Below, in pieces: positions 56,184-64,000 of a stretch of 64,000 bases of DNA. Position numbers and translations under genes: made by a program. Source of the DNA: Silvibacterium bohemicum (GTDB lineage Bacteria; Acidobacteriota; Terriglobia; Terriglobales; Acidobacteriaceae); contig NZ_LBHJ01000003.1 in assembly GCF_001006305.1 (NCBI RefSeq), positions 1,149,428 through 1,213,427 on the forward strand. The letters are read 5' to 3'. A model generated the notes under the pieces. The model was given only the letters and a program-made list of their open reading frames with translations. It was not told where the DNA came from and searched no databases. Positions within the stretch are counted from its first letter, which is position 1, and each line of letters opens with the position of its first letter.

Positions 56184-57359
56184 GTGCATAGTCCCTGGTA
56201 CCGGCGTTATCCCGAGCGATGGCGGCATTTCCGCATGGTGCCGCTCTCGCATCTGCGGCAGCTGCTGGTTGCCGTCTTTCTGCTTTTTTCCACCTTCGGT
56301 TTTTATGCGGACATCATGGCGGGTGGGCGCCTCTCCTATCCGGTCCTCTTTGCCAACGGCGTGATCAGCGGCGCGATCTCGATGATCTGGATCTTTGCCC
56401 TGGCTCGGCTGCCTCTGATCGGTCTGGCTATTCCCATCGCGATTTCCGCGCTGAACCCGCTCCTCACCATGGGCACAGACCGCTTGCTCGAGCGCGCGTT
56501 TCACTTGGCTCCTGTCGATCCTGTGGCGGGCATTCGGGTAGCCGCCAGCGCTACTATGATCGCGCTGGCCATCTCCTATGTCTTTTTCGTCTCGTTCATT
56601 CGCCGGCAAGGCCGGGAGTCGTTCAAGCTCCGCAATGAACTGGAGCTGGCCCACGGCATCCAGAAGACGCTGGTGCCTCCGGTATCGCTGCACACGGCGC
56701 GCTTCGAGGTTTACGGGATCTCCTGCCCCAGCGAGAAGGTTGGCGGCGACCTGGTGGACGCGCTGTGCCTGTCGAATGGAGATGCGGTCGCTTATCTTGC
56801 AGACATCGCCGGCCACGGATTGCAGGCCGGCATTCTGATGGGCATGCTGAAGACCGCGGTGCGCACGGCTCTGCTCGATGCCGGCGAACGCGATGCATCG
56901 CAAACACTGCCGGTGCTGCTCGAGCGCATCAACGATGTGCTGCCGGTGGTGAAGGAGGCGCACATGTATGCGACCTTCACCGGGCTGCGTCTGGGTGTCG
57001 ATGGCGGCGTGTACTATGCGCTGGCGGCGAGTCCTCCGCTGCTGCACTGGCATACGAAGGAATCGACGCTGTCGCATCTCGAAGAAGAGCAGTTTCCGCT
57101 GGGCCTGCTGCCGGTTTCCGGCTTCGCAGGACAAAAGCTGGAGACCGCGCCCGGAGACCTGCTGGTGGTGGCCACCGACGGCATTCTTGAGGTCTGCGAC
57201 AAAAGCGAGCAGGAGTTCGGCCTGGAGCGGCTGAAGGCGATCATCGAAGCGGACGCCAAGGCTCCGCTGGCCGAGCTGGCAAAGAAAATTCTGACAGCAG
57301 CGAACGGATTTGGGAAGCAGGCGGACGACCAGACGATTCTCCTGGTGCGCTGCTTATAG
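56184..57359 (+). CDS. Membrane PP2C phosphatase of RsbU/SpoIIE type
   Basis: 391 residues. Four TM helices in the first 140 residues, a coiled-coil linker (KLRNELELAHGIQKTLVPP), and the SpoIIE domain: KVGGDLVDAL (GGD at 187-189), YLADIAGHGLQAGILMGML (D207), LVVATDGILEV and ADDQTILLV, giving all metal-binding aspartates. It would dephosphorylate a STAS-type anti-sigma antagonist in a partner switch. Start GTG 56184 has no ribosome site; the next is ATG at codon 18 (56235). No partner genes adjoin; the STAS/ATPase module is about 41 kb away. Confidence 0.85.
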   Translation: MHSPWYRRYPERWRHFRMVPLSHLRQLLVAVFLLFSTFGFYADIMAGGRLSYPVLFANGVISGAISMIWIFALARLPLIGLAIPIAISALNPLLTMGTDRLLERAFHLAPVDPVAGIRVAASATMIALAISYVFFVSFIRRQGRESFKLRNELELAHGIQKTLVPPVSLHTARFEVYGISCPSEKVGGDLVDALCLSNGDAVAYLADIAGHGLQAGILMGMLKTAVRTALLDAGERDASQTLPVLLERINDVLPVVKEAHMYATFTGLRLGVDGGVYYALAASPPLLHWHTKESTLSHLEEEQFPLGLLPVSGFAGQKLETAPGDLLVVATDGILEVCDKSEQEFGLERLKAIIEADAKAPLAELAKKILTAANGFGKQADDQTILLVRCL

Positions 57360-57365
57360 GCTGAT

Positions 57366-57401
57366 GGTGCCCCACATCTCAAGAGCGAGATGTGGGGCAC
57401 C
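57366..57401. repeat. Family-A dispersed palindrome
   Basis: A perfect 15-bp stem (GGTGCCCCACATCTC, then its complement) with a 6-nt loop. A second copy lies at 57687-57722 and a partial one at 63905-63940. Located 7 bp after the phosphatase stop, it may also stop transcription or protect mRNA ends. Confidence 0.85.
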
Positions 57402-57431
57402 CGATTGCGGGAGATTGATTTTTCATCTGGT

Positions 57432-57478
57432 TGTCATCCCGACCGTAGCGAAGCGTAGTGGAGGGACCTGTAGTTTTC
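57432..57478. repeat. Family-B dispersed repeat, forward copy
   Basis: Begins TGTCATCCCGAC, continues AGCGAAGCG and ends GGACCTGTAGTTTT. The inverted partner lies at 57538-57591. Related copies occur at 58911, 60506, 60582, 62300 and 62401. Confidence 0.75.
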
Positions 57479-57537
57479 CAACGAAGCTCGATAAGCAGAC
57501 GATGATTGCCGAACCGCAAACTTGCGGTGGCGCGAAC

Positions 57538-57591
57538 AAACTGCAGGTCCTTCGACTCCGTTCGCTCGCGCGAACTTCGCTCAGGATGACA
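57538..57591. repeat. Family-B dispersed repeat, inverted copy
   Basis: Inverted relative to the copy at 57432. Shares TGTCATCC, GCGAAG and GGACCTG(C/T)AGTTT blocks when read on the minus strand. Confidence 0.75.
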
Positions 57592-57686
57592 AATTTGTTG
57601 GGAATAAAGGCAAGCAGACAACTTCCATACCTTGCCGCAAAGCTTCCAGATTCTGATGGAGATTTATCTTGTCTCCGGGCTTCGGT

Positions 57687-57722
57687 GGTGCCCCACATCT
57701 CAGAAGCGAGATCTGGGGCACC
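57687..57722. repeat. Family-A dispersed palindrome, second copy
   Basis: 15-bp stem with one mismatch relative to the copy at 57366-57401 and an almost identical loop (AGAAGC). Together they bracket the family-B pair. Confidence 0.83.
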
Positions 57723-57814
57723 CGTTCCGTACTTTGAAGAAAAACTGCGCTCCGATGCATCCAAACAGCAACGGAGCGCTCACCGCGCTTCACCCCTTGC
57801 TGGAGATATCTTTC

Positions 57815-58840
57815 ATGGAACGCCGAGACTTCCTCAAGTCCGCTGCTGCGGCTGCCGTCACTTCGGTAGCCTCGCCTTCATCTGCAACCACCGAAGCGCG
57901 CGCCGCGAGCGGCAGCCCTCTCACCCGTCCCGAATCTCCAGAGATGCAGTATCGCGAGCTGGGGCGCACCGGCGAACGCGTCTCGGCGATCGGGCTGGGT
58001 GGTTATCACGTGGGCAAGCAGGCCGATCCGGCGGAGAGCATTCGCCTGATTCGCAGCGCCATCGACCGCGGCATCACCTTCATGGACAACTGCTGGGACT
58101 ACAACGACGGCATCAGCGAAGTGCGCATGGGACAGGCGCTGCGCGACGGCTACCGCAGCAAGGTTTTCCTGATGACCAAGATGGATGGGCGCAGCAAAGA
58201 ATCCTACAACGTGCAGCTGGAGCAGTCGCTGGGGCGTCTGCAGACGGACATGATCGACCTGGTGCAGTTCCACGAGGTCATCCGCCTGGAAGACCCCGAC
58301 CGCATCTTCGCACCGGGCGGCGCGATGGAGGCGGCGGTGGCAGCGCGCGACGCGGGCAAGATCCGCTACATCGGCTTCACCGGCCACAAAGATCCCTATG
58401 TGCTGCTGCGCATGCTGGAGATGGCGGACAAGCACAACTTCCACTTCGACACGGTGCAGATGCCGATTAACGTAATGGATGCCCACTTCCGCTCGTTCAC
58501 CAAGGAAGTGCTTCCCGTGGCGCAGCAGAAGGGTATCGGCGTGCTGGCGATGAAGACCTTCGGCGATCATTTCATTCTCGACAGCAAGACGGTGGAACCG
58601 ATCGAGGCGTTCCATTACTCGCTGACGCTGCCCGTCTCAGTGGTCATCACCGGCATCGACTCGCCGCAGATTCTGGAGCAGGCCGTGACCGCGGCGAAGA
58701 CCTTCAGGCCGATGAGCCAGGAGCAGGTCGCTTCCCTGCTGGGGCGCACCCGCGAAGCGGCAGCGGATGGCCGCTACGAGCTGTTCAAGACCAGCTCGCA
58801 CTTCGACGGCACAGCGCAGAATCCGAAGTGGCTGGGGTGA
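57815..58840 (+). CDS. Aldo/keto reductase with Tat signal
   Basis: 341 residues. An ERRDFLKSAAAAAVTSVAS start is a twin-arginine signal, so export is likely. The AKR barrel follows with GLGGYHVG, and the catalytic tetrad D91/Y96 (MDNCWDYNDG), K122 (MTKMDG) and H153 (VQFHEV) is complete. Later motifs are IRYIGFTGH and GIGVLAMKTFG. It reduces aldehydes or ketones with a nicotinamide cofactor, unusual for the periplasm unless folded before export. Start ATG 57815 with GGAG about 9 nt upstream. Substrate unknown; gene stands alone between repeats. Confidence 0.87.
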   Translation: MERRDFLKSAAAAAVTSVASPSSATTEARAASGSPLTRPESPEMQYRELGRTGERVSAIGLGGYHVGKQADPAESIRLIRSAIDRGITFMDNCWDYNDGISEVRMGQALRDGYRSKVFLMTKMDGRSKESYNVQLEQSLGRLQTDMIDLVQFHEVIRLEDPDRIFAPGGAMEAAVAARDAGKIRYIGFTGHKDPYVLLRMLEMADKHNFHFDTVQMPINVMDAHFRSFTKEVLPVAQQKGIGVLAMKTFGDHFILDSKTVEPIEAFHYSLTLPVSVVITGIDSPQILEQAVTAAKTFRPMSQEQVASLLGRTREAAADGRYELFKTSSHFDGTAQNPKWLG

Positions 58841-58910
58841 TGGGCGCTGGCTGCCTACGCTGCTTACAGCGCGGTTCTTATAGCCATTCCCTTATTCTGC
58901 ACACTACTTC

Positions 58911-59028
58911 GTCATTCTGAGCGCAGCGAAGAATCTCGGCGATGCAGGCGATGATTTCATCCTGTTCATCGCCCCGATTCTTCTCCCTTTGGTCGTCGGA
59001 ATGACGTTTGTTAGTGATCGGAATGACG
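58911..59028. repeat. Inverted pair of family-B repeats
   Basis: GTCATTCTGAGCGCAGCGAA (from 58911) and, inverted, TCATCGCC...GGTCGTCGGAATGAC (to 59005) are opposite copies that can pair. A third fragment, GATCGGAATGACG, follows at about 59016-59028. They fill the gap between the reductase and DinB genes. Confidence 0.72.
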
Positions 59029-59057
59029 TTTGGAAATGAGGCTGAGATGTCCGACGC

Positions 59058-59588
59058 CTATCTTCCCGCCTTGAGCACTTTGGCGGTGGTGACGATCTGG
59101 CCTACGTGACGCTGGGTGTGGTCGGCGAGATGCACGAGCAGGCCGCCTACGCTGGTGGGCAGCTGCTTTTTCCCGACTCCACGCGGCTGTTCGAGATCGG
59201 CTCCAGAGAAGGCGCGGACGCGAGCAGCTGCGGACTCCAATCCATCTTGAAATTCGGTGAAGAGCTCTTCGCGGGTCGTTCCGGGATCCGACTCACGCTT
59301 GAGCTCGACGATCTGTTCGGAGCTTAACTGGTTGCCCTCGGCGTAGCTGAGCAGGCGATCGAGACTGCGCGGTATATGACGGAGGTGATATGCGATGGGC
59401 GTGAGTCCGCTGGGCGATGCGTGCAGGTCGGTCTCGCTCAGGCCCGCGCACCAATGGAGAACGTCCTCGCGGCCGAGATCGAAGGCGTGGAGAACCGCGC
59501 GCAGTACGGCAGGGAGATCGGTGTAGGTTCCTCGCAGCCACGGTTCAGGCTGGGGCACGGCTGGGGGAGGTTGCACACTTGTCGTCAT
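59058..59588 (-). CDS. DinB/YfiT-family protein
   Basis: 176 residues, four-helix bundle. Metal-binding histidines are seen in PIAYHLRHIPRSLDRLL (about 64-80) and VHLADHTQRHVGQIV (about 151-165), the usual DinB triad positions. Family members are thiol- or bacillithiol-linked transferases or hydrolases. The ATG follows immediately after the TGA of the ABC binding-protein gene (TGAATG), so it is the fourth gene of that operon. The link to osmolyte transport is unclear. Confidence 0.83.
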   Translation of the reverse strand: MTTSVQPPPAVPQPEPWLRGTYTDLPAVLRAVLHAFDLGREDVLHWCAGLSETDLHASPSGLTPIAYHLRHIPRSLDRLLSYAEGNQLSSEQIVELKRESDPGTTREELFTEFQDGLESAAARVRAFSGADLEQPRGVGKKQLPTSVGGLLVHLADHTQRHVGQIVTTAKVLKAGR

Positions 59589-60683
59589 TCAGAGTCCCTT
59601 CTTCTTACGAAATTCTCGCACGACCTCGGCGGGATCGCGATGCTGGCCGTCGACGGCCTGGTTCATGGTGCGCATATCGTCGGCGGTAATCCTGCCGGCA
59701 AGCGCGTCGAGCGCGGTCTGGATCTGCGGCCAGCGCCGGAGGGCCTCCTCGCGCACCAGAGGCACGGCCTGGTAGGGCGGGAAATAGTGCTTGTCATCTT
59801 GAAGCACGGTGAGACCGAAGGCCTGGATGGGCCCATCAGTGGAGTTGCCAGCGATCATATCGACCTGGCCGGCATTGAGGGCACGGTACAAGAGCCCGAG
59901 ATCCATGGTGCGCGGCGATCCGGCAAACTTTAGGCCATAGGTTGCGCTCAGGCCGGGCAGGCCATCGGGACGCTGCTCGAATTCATAGCCCACGCCCAGC
60001 CGCCACTGCGGCGTGTACGGCGCGGCCTGACTGAACGCAGCTAGGTGCAGCCGGCGCGCGTCGTCGCCGCGGATGACCATGGCGAAGGTGTTCTCGAAGC
60101 CCAGCGGAGGCGCGACGGTGATGTTGTAGCGCGAGGCGTAGAGGCGGCGGACGGTGTCGAGCACCCGCTGCGGATCGCGATCGAGAGGCTGCTTGAGGAT
60201 GGCGGTGAGCGCGGTTCCGGTGTACTCGACATAGCCATCGATGCGGCCCGCGACCATGGCCTGCTGGCAAATGTAACTGCCGGCGAGATAAAAGCGGCGC
60301 TCGACCTGGAGGTTGGATTTAGCTTCGATCTCCTGCGCTAAAAGTTCGCCGAGGACCACCTGCTCGGTGAAGTTCTTAGCTCCGATGACCGGGTGGTTGG
60401 GTCGGGGTGGCGCGCAGGCGGTGAGGATGGCGCAGAGTGTAACCGTTATGGTGGCAAATATTGCGGTTATTGGCTTGTGGCTAGTATTCGACGCGTACTT
60501 TCGCTGAGATTCTTCGTCGCTTCGCTCCTCGGAATGACGGGCATGCAAAGAATGACGGCCGCTTGTGCGCTCAGGCTCGTCGAGATTCCTCGTCGCGATG
60601 CTCCTCGGAATGACGTCTGTAGAGGGAATAACAGCCATTGGAAGAATGCGGTCCGATGATGTGAGCTGCTTCTCCATTGACAT
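59589..60683 (-). CDS. Betaine/choline-type ABC substrate-binding lipoprotein with an aberrant N-terminus
   Basis: 364 residues. Binding domain from about residue 91: VIGAKNFTEQVVLGELLAQEIEAK, DGYVEYTGTALTAIL and STDGPIQAFGLTVLQDD are OpuC/ProX/OsmF-type motifs for quaternary amine ligands. A lipoprotein signal (AIFATITVTLCAILTAC, Cys90) lies far from the start. The only ATG starts in frame (60683 and close by) are upstream of two family-B repeats that translate to residues 23-60. No ATG, GTG or TTG lies between repeat and signal. The start overlaps the permease stop (TAATG). A repeat has therefore probably extended the N-terminus. Expression or export may be impaired. Confidence 0.78.
   Translation of the reverse strand: MSMEKQLTSSDRILPMAVIPSTDVIPRSIATRNLDEPERTSGRHSLHARHSEERSDEESQRKYASNTSHKPITAIFATITVTLCAILTACAPPRPNHPVIGAKNFTEQVVLGELLAQEIEAKSNLQVERRFYLAGSYICQQAMVAGRIDGYVEYTGTALTAILKQPLDRDPQRVLDTVRRLYASRYNITVAPPLGFENTFAMVIRGDDARRLHLAAFSQAAPYTPQWRLGVGYEFEQRPDGLPGLSATYGLKFAGSPRTMDLGLLYRALNAGQVDMIAGNSTDGPIQAFGLTVLQDDKHYFPPYQAVPLVREEALRRWPQIQTALDALAGRITADDMRTMNQAVDGQHRDPAEVVREFRKKKGL
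60506..60539. repeat. Family-B repeat inside the binding-protein gene, copy 1
   Basis: 34-bp unit starting GAGATTCTTCGTCGC and ending GGAATGACG. Matches the unit at 60582-60615 at 30 of 34 positions, same orientation. Confidence 0.78.
60582..60615. repeat. Family-B repeat inside the binding-protein gene, copy 2
   Basis: Direct repeat of 60506-60539, 76 bp away. Lies just downstream, in the gene's direction, of the coupled start at 60683. Confidence 0.78.
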
Positions 60684-61314
60684 TATTGGGAGGGTGGCTG
60701 GAACCAACGCTCGAGCAGGCCGAGGCCTCCGTCGGCGGCGAGCGCGAGCAGCGCCGCGGGGATGGCTCCCGCCAGCACCAGCCGATTGTCGACGGATGCG
60801 ACGCCGCGGAAGATGAGCTCGCCGAGGCCGCCTGCTCCCACTGCGGCGGCGATAGTGGCGATGCCGACGCAGGTGACGGTCGCGGTCCGGAGGCCGGCGA
60901 GGATGAAGGACGTGGCGAGTGGCAGCTCCACCTTGAAGAGACGCTGGGTGCCGGTGAGGCCGAGAGCGCGGGCAACTTCGAGGACCGCAGGATCGATGCC
61001 GCGAATGCCTGTGTACGTATTGCGCAGGATGGGCAGCAGCGCGTAGGCAGTGAGCGCGACGATGGCGATGCGGGCGGCGCGCTCGCCCAGCCAGGGCAGC
61101 GGCAGCAGGAAGCCGAACATGGCCAGCGAGGGGATGGTCTGCAGGATATTGGCGAGGGCGATGACCGGCTTCGCCCAGCGCGGCGAGCGGGTGAGCCAGA
61201 CCCCGGCCGGGACGGCGATAGCCGTCGCGCAGAGCATGGCCGCTCCGGTGAGCCAGAGATGCTCGAGGGTGAGCTCGGCGATGGTGGAGCCGTATTGGGA
61301 GAAGAAGCCAGGCA

Positions 61315-61315
<1 letters not shown>
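60683..61315 (-). CDS. Betaine/choline-type ABC permease
   Basis: 210 residues, five or six TM helices. The EAA-type loop is visible as EVARALGLTGTQRLFKVELPLA (about 117-138). The chain starts EHLWLTGAAMLCATAIAVPAGVWLT, the OpuCB/ProW-like layout. It forms the membrane channel, presumably as a homodimer because only one permease gene is present. TAATG overlaps link it to both the ATPase gene before it and the binding-protein gene after it. Confidence 0.9.
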
Positions 61316-62142
<827 letters not shown>

Positions 62143-62473
62143 GGCCGAGTTTCTCTAGTGTATGGCCTTTGCTTGGATGCTATCGCGGGAGTTTCTCTGT
62201 GGTGGGTTCGTGGAGGAATCTTCCTTCAGCGGCGGAAGCCCGTACCCTTGAAGAACGGGAATGGCTTTGCGGCACCCTCCTGCTCCCTATCGAAAGTTGT
62301 CGTCCTAAGCGAGCGAAGCGAGTCGAAGGATCTGGAGTTTGCCCGTGCCATGCCCCATGACCAATTTTGTGTCCACAGCCCACATTCCGAATAGAAGGAG
62401 AAACTACAGATCCCTCGGCTTCGCTCGGGATGACAGATTTATTTTGCGAACCGTTTAGTAAAGTGGATCTATC
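62143..62473. other. Intergenic region with family-B repeats
   Basis: 331 bp between the ABC operon and the nicotinate gene, which diverge from it. It holds two family-B copies and must contain both promoters. No gene is supported. Confidence 0.5.
62300..62435. repeat. Inverted pair of family-B repeats
   Basis: Forward copy 62300-62340 (GTCCTAAGCGAGCGAAGCGA, then GAAGGATCTGGAGTTT) and inverted copy 62401-62435 (AAACTACAGATCCCTCGGCT, then GGGATGACA). The pair brackets about 60 bp of unique DNA. Confidence 0.7.
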
Positions 62474-63859
62474 GTGATCATCAACCTTGCCAGGCGCGCG
62501 CACAACCATAACTGGGAGCTGGATCCGATTACCCGTTCCCTGCTGGACACGGATTTCTACAAGCTGCTGATGCTGCAGTTCATCTGGAAGCGGTTTCCAA
62601 AGACGACGGTTTCGTTCTCGCTGATCAACCGCTCGAAGCAGGTGCGGCTTGCGGATGCCATCGACGCCGATGAGCTGCGGGCGCAGCTGGAGCAGACCAG
62701 GAAGCTGCGCTTCCACAAGTCCGAGCTGATATGGCTGGCCGGCAACACGTTTTATGGGCGCCGCGGCATCTTCGAGCCGGCGTTTCTGGAGTGGCTGGAG
62801 CGCGACTTCCGGCTTTCGGACTACCAGTTGTCCGTACACAACGGGCAGTTCGCGATGACCTTTCACGGTTCGTGGCCGGAGACGACGATGTGGGAGATCT
62901 ATGCACTCTCCGCCATCAGCGAATTGAAGACGCGGGCCAGCCTAAAGGCGCTGAGCGAGCTTGACCTGGACATCCTTTACGCGCGCGCCAAGACACGGCT
63001 GTGGGAGAAGATGGCGCGGCTGCGCGGCGTTCCCGGACTGCGCGTGAGCGACTTCGGCACACGGCGGCGGCACAGCTTTCTATGGCAGGAGTACGTGGTC
63101 AAGGCCATGAGCGACGTACTGGGCGCAAGCTTTACGGGCACATCGAACACCTACCTCGCGTACAAGCACGATCTCGAAGCTATCGGCACCAATGCGCATG
63201 AGCTGCCCATGGCGCTGGCGGCAATGGCGCACGACGACGAGGAGCTGAAGTCGTCACAGTACCGGTTACTTGATATGTGGCAGCAGACCTACCAGAAAGA
63301 ATTGTTGATCCTGCTGCCCGATACCTTCGGGACGACGCAGTTTTTGCGCGATGGTCCGGACTGGGTCGCCGACTGGACCGGCCAGAGAGCGGACAGCAAA
63401 GATCCCTACGTGGCGGGCGATGAATACATCGCCTGGCTCAAGCAGCGCGGGCGCGATCCGCGGCAGAAGCTGTTCATCGCATCGGACGCGCTGGATGTGG
63501 AACAGATTCTGGGGCTGCATGCCTACTTCGCCGGAACCATCCGCGAGGGTTTTTCTCCGGCGGATTTTCAGAGCGGCCGCGACTTTCTCGATGAACGGAA
63601 GTGGTCTCCGGAGCGGCGTATCCGATTCAGCGCAGGCTGGGGCACTCTGCTGACCAACGATTTCCGGGATTGCAATCCGCTGGGCAATGACGGCTTCGAT
63701 CCCATCAGCCTGGTGTGCAAGCTCAACGATGCTGATGGCAGGCCGGCGGTGAAGCTCTCGGACAACTTCGAGAAGGCCATGGGACCGGCGGAGGAGGTCG
63801 AGCGCTATCAGAGGGTCTTCGGGCTGGCCGGCGTAGCGCATGTTCCGGTGATTGCGTAG
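62474..63859 (+). CDS. pncB: Nicotinate phosphoribosyltransferase
   Basis: 461 residues. It makes nicotinate mononucleotide from nicotinate and PRPP in NAD salvage. [23 protein letters not shown] (about 16-38) and [15 protein letters not shown] (catalytic histidine) are hallmark motifs. [23 protein letters not shown] follows, then the C-terminal [10 protein letters not shown] and PVKL-like PAVKLSDN. The start is GTG 62474 with only a weak GGA upstream; no nearer ATG exists before the conserved fold. Length fits the family. Confidence 0.93.
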   Translation: MIINLARRAHNHNWELDPITRSLLDTDFYKLLMLQFIWKRFPKTTVSFSLINRSKQVRLADAIDADELRAQLEQTRKLRFHKSELIWLAGNTFYGRRGIFEPAFLEWLERDFRLSDYQLSVHNGQFAMTFHGSWPETTMWEIYALSAISELKTRASLKALSELDLDILYARAKTRLWEKMARLRGVPGLRVSDFGTRRRHSFLWQEYVVKAMSDVLGASFTGTSNTYLAYKHDLEAIGTNAHELPMALAAMAHDDEELKSSQYRLLDMWQQTYQKELLILLPDTFGTTQFLRDGPDWVADWTGQRADSKDPYVAGDEYIAWLKQRGRDPRQKLFIASDALDVEQILGLHAYFAGTIREGFSPADFQSGRDFLDERKWSPERRIRFSAGWGTLLTNDFRDCNPLGNDGFDPISLVCKLNDADGRPAVKLSDNFEKAMGPAEEVERYQRVFGLAGVAHVPVIA

Positions 63860-63904
63860 GACTGGCCGTCCTGGCGGAGCCGCCTTTGGCGCGCCGGGGA
63901 TTGT

Positions 63905-63940
63905 GTCATCCCGCATCTCGAAGGCGAGATGTGGGGCACC
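63905..63940. repeat. Partial family-A palindrome
   Basis: The right arm GAGATGTGGGGCACC (63926-63940) is identical to the family-A unit. Its left arm is replaced by a family-B-like GTCATCCCG before CATCTC, so it looks like a recombinant of the two families. Confidence 0.6.
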
Positions 63941-64000
63941 TGTGATGTTTCTAGAGGTTGTCCATTCGATTTGAACCGGAGAAGCTGGTTGTGACGAGCA

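Larger units (their letters stand above)
57360..57814. other. Repeat-filled intergenic region
   Basis: 455 bp containing two family-A palindromes at the ends and two inverted family-B copies within them. No gene is supported; the aldo/keto reductase frame extends upstream through it to 57632 only by chance. Confidence 0.65.

Noticed and set aside
57366..57722. CRISPR-like appearance of repeated palindromes
   Set aside because: Only two units, with structured repeats between them instead of unique equal-length spacers, and no cas genes.
57310..58470. 386-codon plus frame overlapping the aldo/keto reductase
   Set aside because: Shadow frame in +1; the reductase frame has the signal and catalytic tetrad.

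Overview
The window reads as a contiguous chromosome piece from a GC-rich Gram-negative bacterium. Outer-membrane genes (Omp85, TamB, Wza, porin), a Lys-type H+-pyrophosphatase, a fused branched-chain oxoacid dehydrogenase E1, heavy use of TTG/GTG starts, and many dispersed palindromes all point, by inference, to Acidobacteriota (Terriglobia/Acidobacteriaceae-like). No rRNA, tRNA, CRISPR array or transposase was found.

Layout. 1-11043 (minus strand): an exopolysaccharide locus with a 2OG-Fe(II) oxygenase at its head, then Wzc-type tyrosine kinase, Wza exporter, polymerase/ligase, flippase, one GT2, two GT4 enzymes and an acyltransferase cut by the window edge. Its leader (11044-11643) carries dyads and a possible 31-codon gene. 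11.6-13.3 kb: MarC, a Tat-type cupin and a Cys-rich small protein. 13.7-14.9 kb: a lower-GC two-gene module (STAS-like + RsbW-type ATPase, then a STAS-like DUF4325-type protein), apparently leaderless and closed by a 13-bp-stem terminator. 15-23 kb: ASCH-like protein, porin, a DUF5677-like/Ymh-like pair, Lon and prephenate dehydratase. 23-27.6 kb: two small stress proteins (one only 50 aa), a UbiA prenyltransferase, a stand-alone condensation-type acyltransferase and a triple-BON protein. 27.8-36.1 kb: a coupled outer-membrane biogenesis operon, Omp85 - SurA-like chaperone without PPIase domain - TamB. 36.3-43.4 kb: ThiF-like E1, ECF sigma/anti-sigma pair, a 53-aa zinc-ribbon gene, a second DUF5677-like gene, a Cys-motif protein, pentapeptide-repeat and PhzF proteins. 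43.5-45.3 kb: a membrane protein, a winged-helix regulator and a shortened CreD, with three copies of the dyad CTTTG-N5-CAAAG placed before the first and third genes. 45.5-53.2 kb: acyltransferase, E1 fusion, an XRE regulator/membrane protein pair with its own dyads, a GT1 glycosyltransferase and a GGDEF protein. 53.7-64 kb: HppA, an RsbU-type phosphatase, a Tat-type aldo/keto reductase, DinB and a betaine/choline-type ABC operon, and nicotinate phosphoribosyltransferase, with many dispersed repeats between them. One repeat pair lies inside the 5' end of the ABC binding-protein gene.

How genes work together. The EPS genes form a Wzx/Wzy-type synthesis and export line. The Omp85/SurA-like/TamB trio would insert outer-membrane proteins such as the porin. 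The STAS/ATPase module looks like a partner switch; an RsbU-like phosphatase is present but unlinked. The most novel-looking items are the STAS-ATPase-DUF4325 module, the CTTTG-operator/mini-CreD operon, the Ymh/DUF5677 pair, and the binding protein with a repeat-derived N-terminus. Family names rest on reading motifs by eye; no database search was run.
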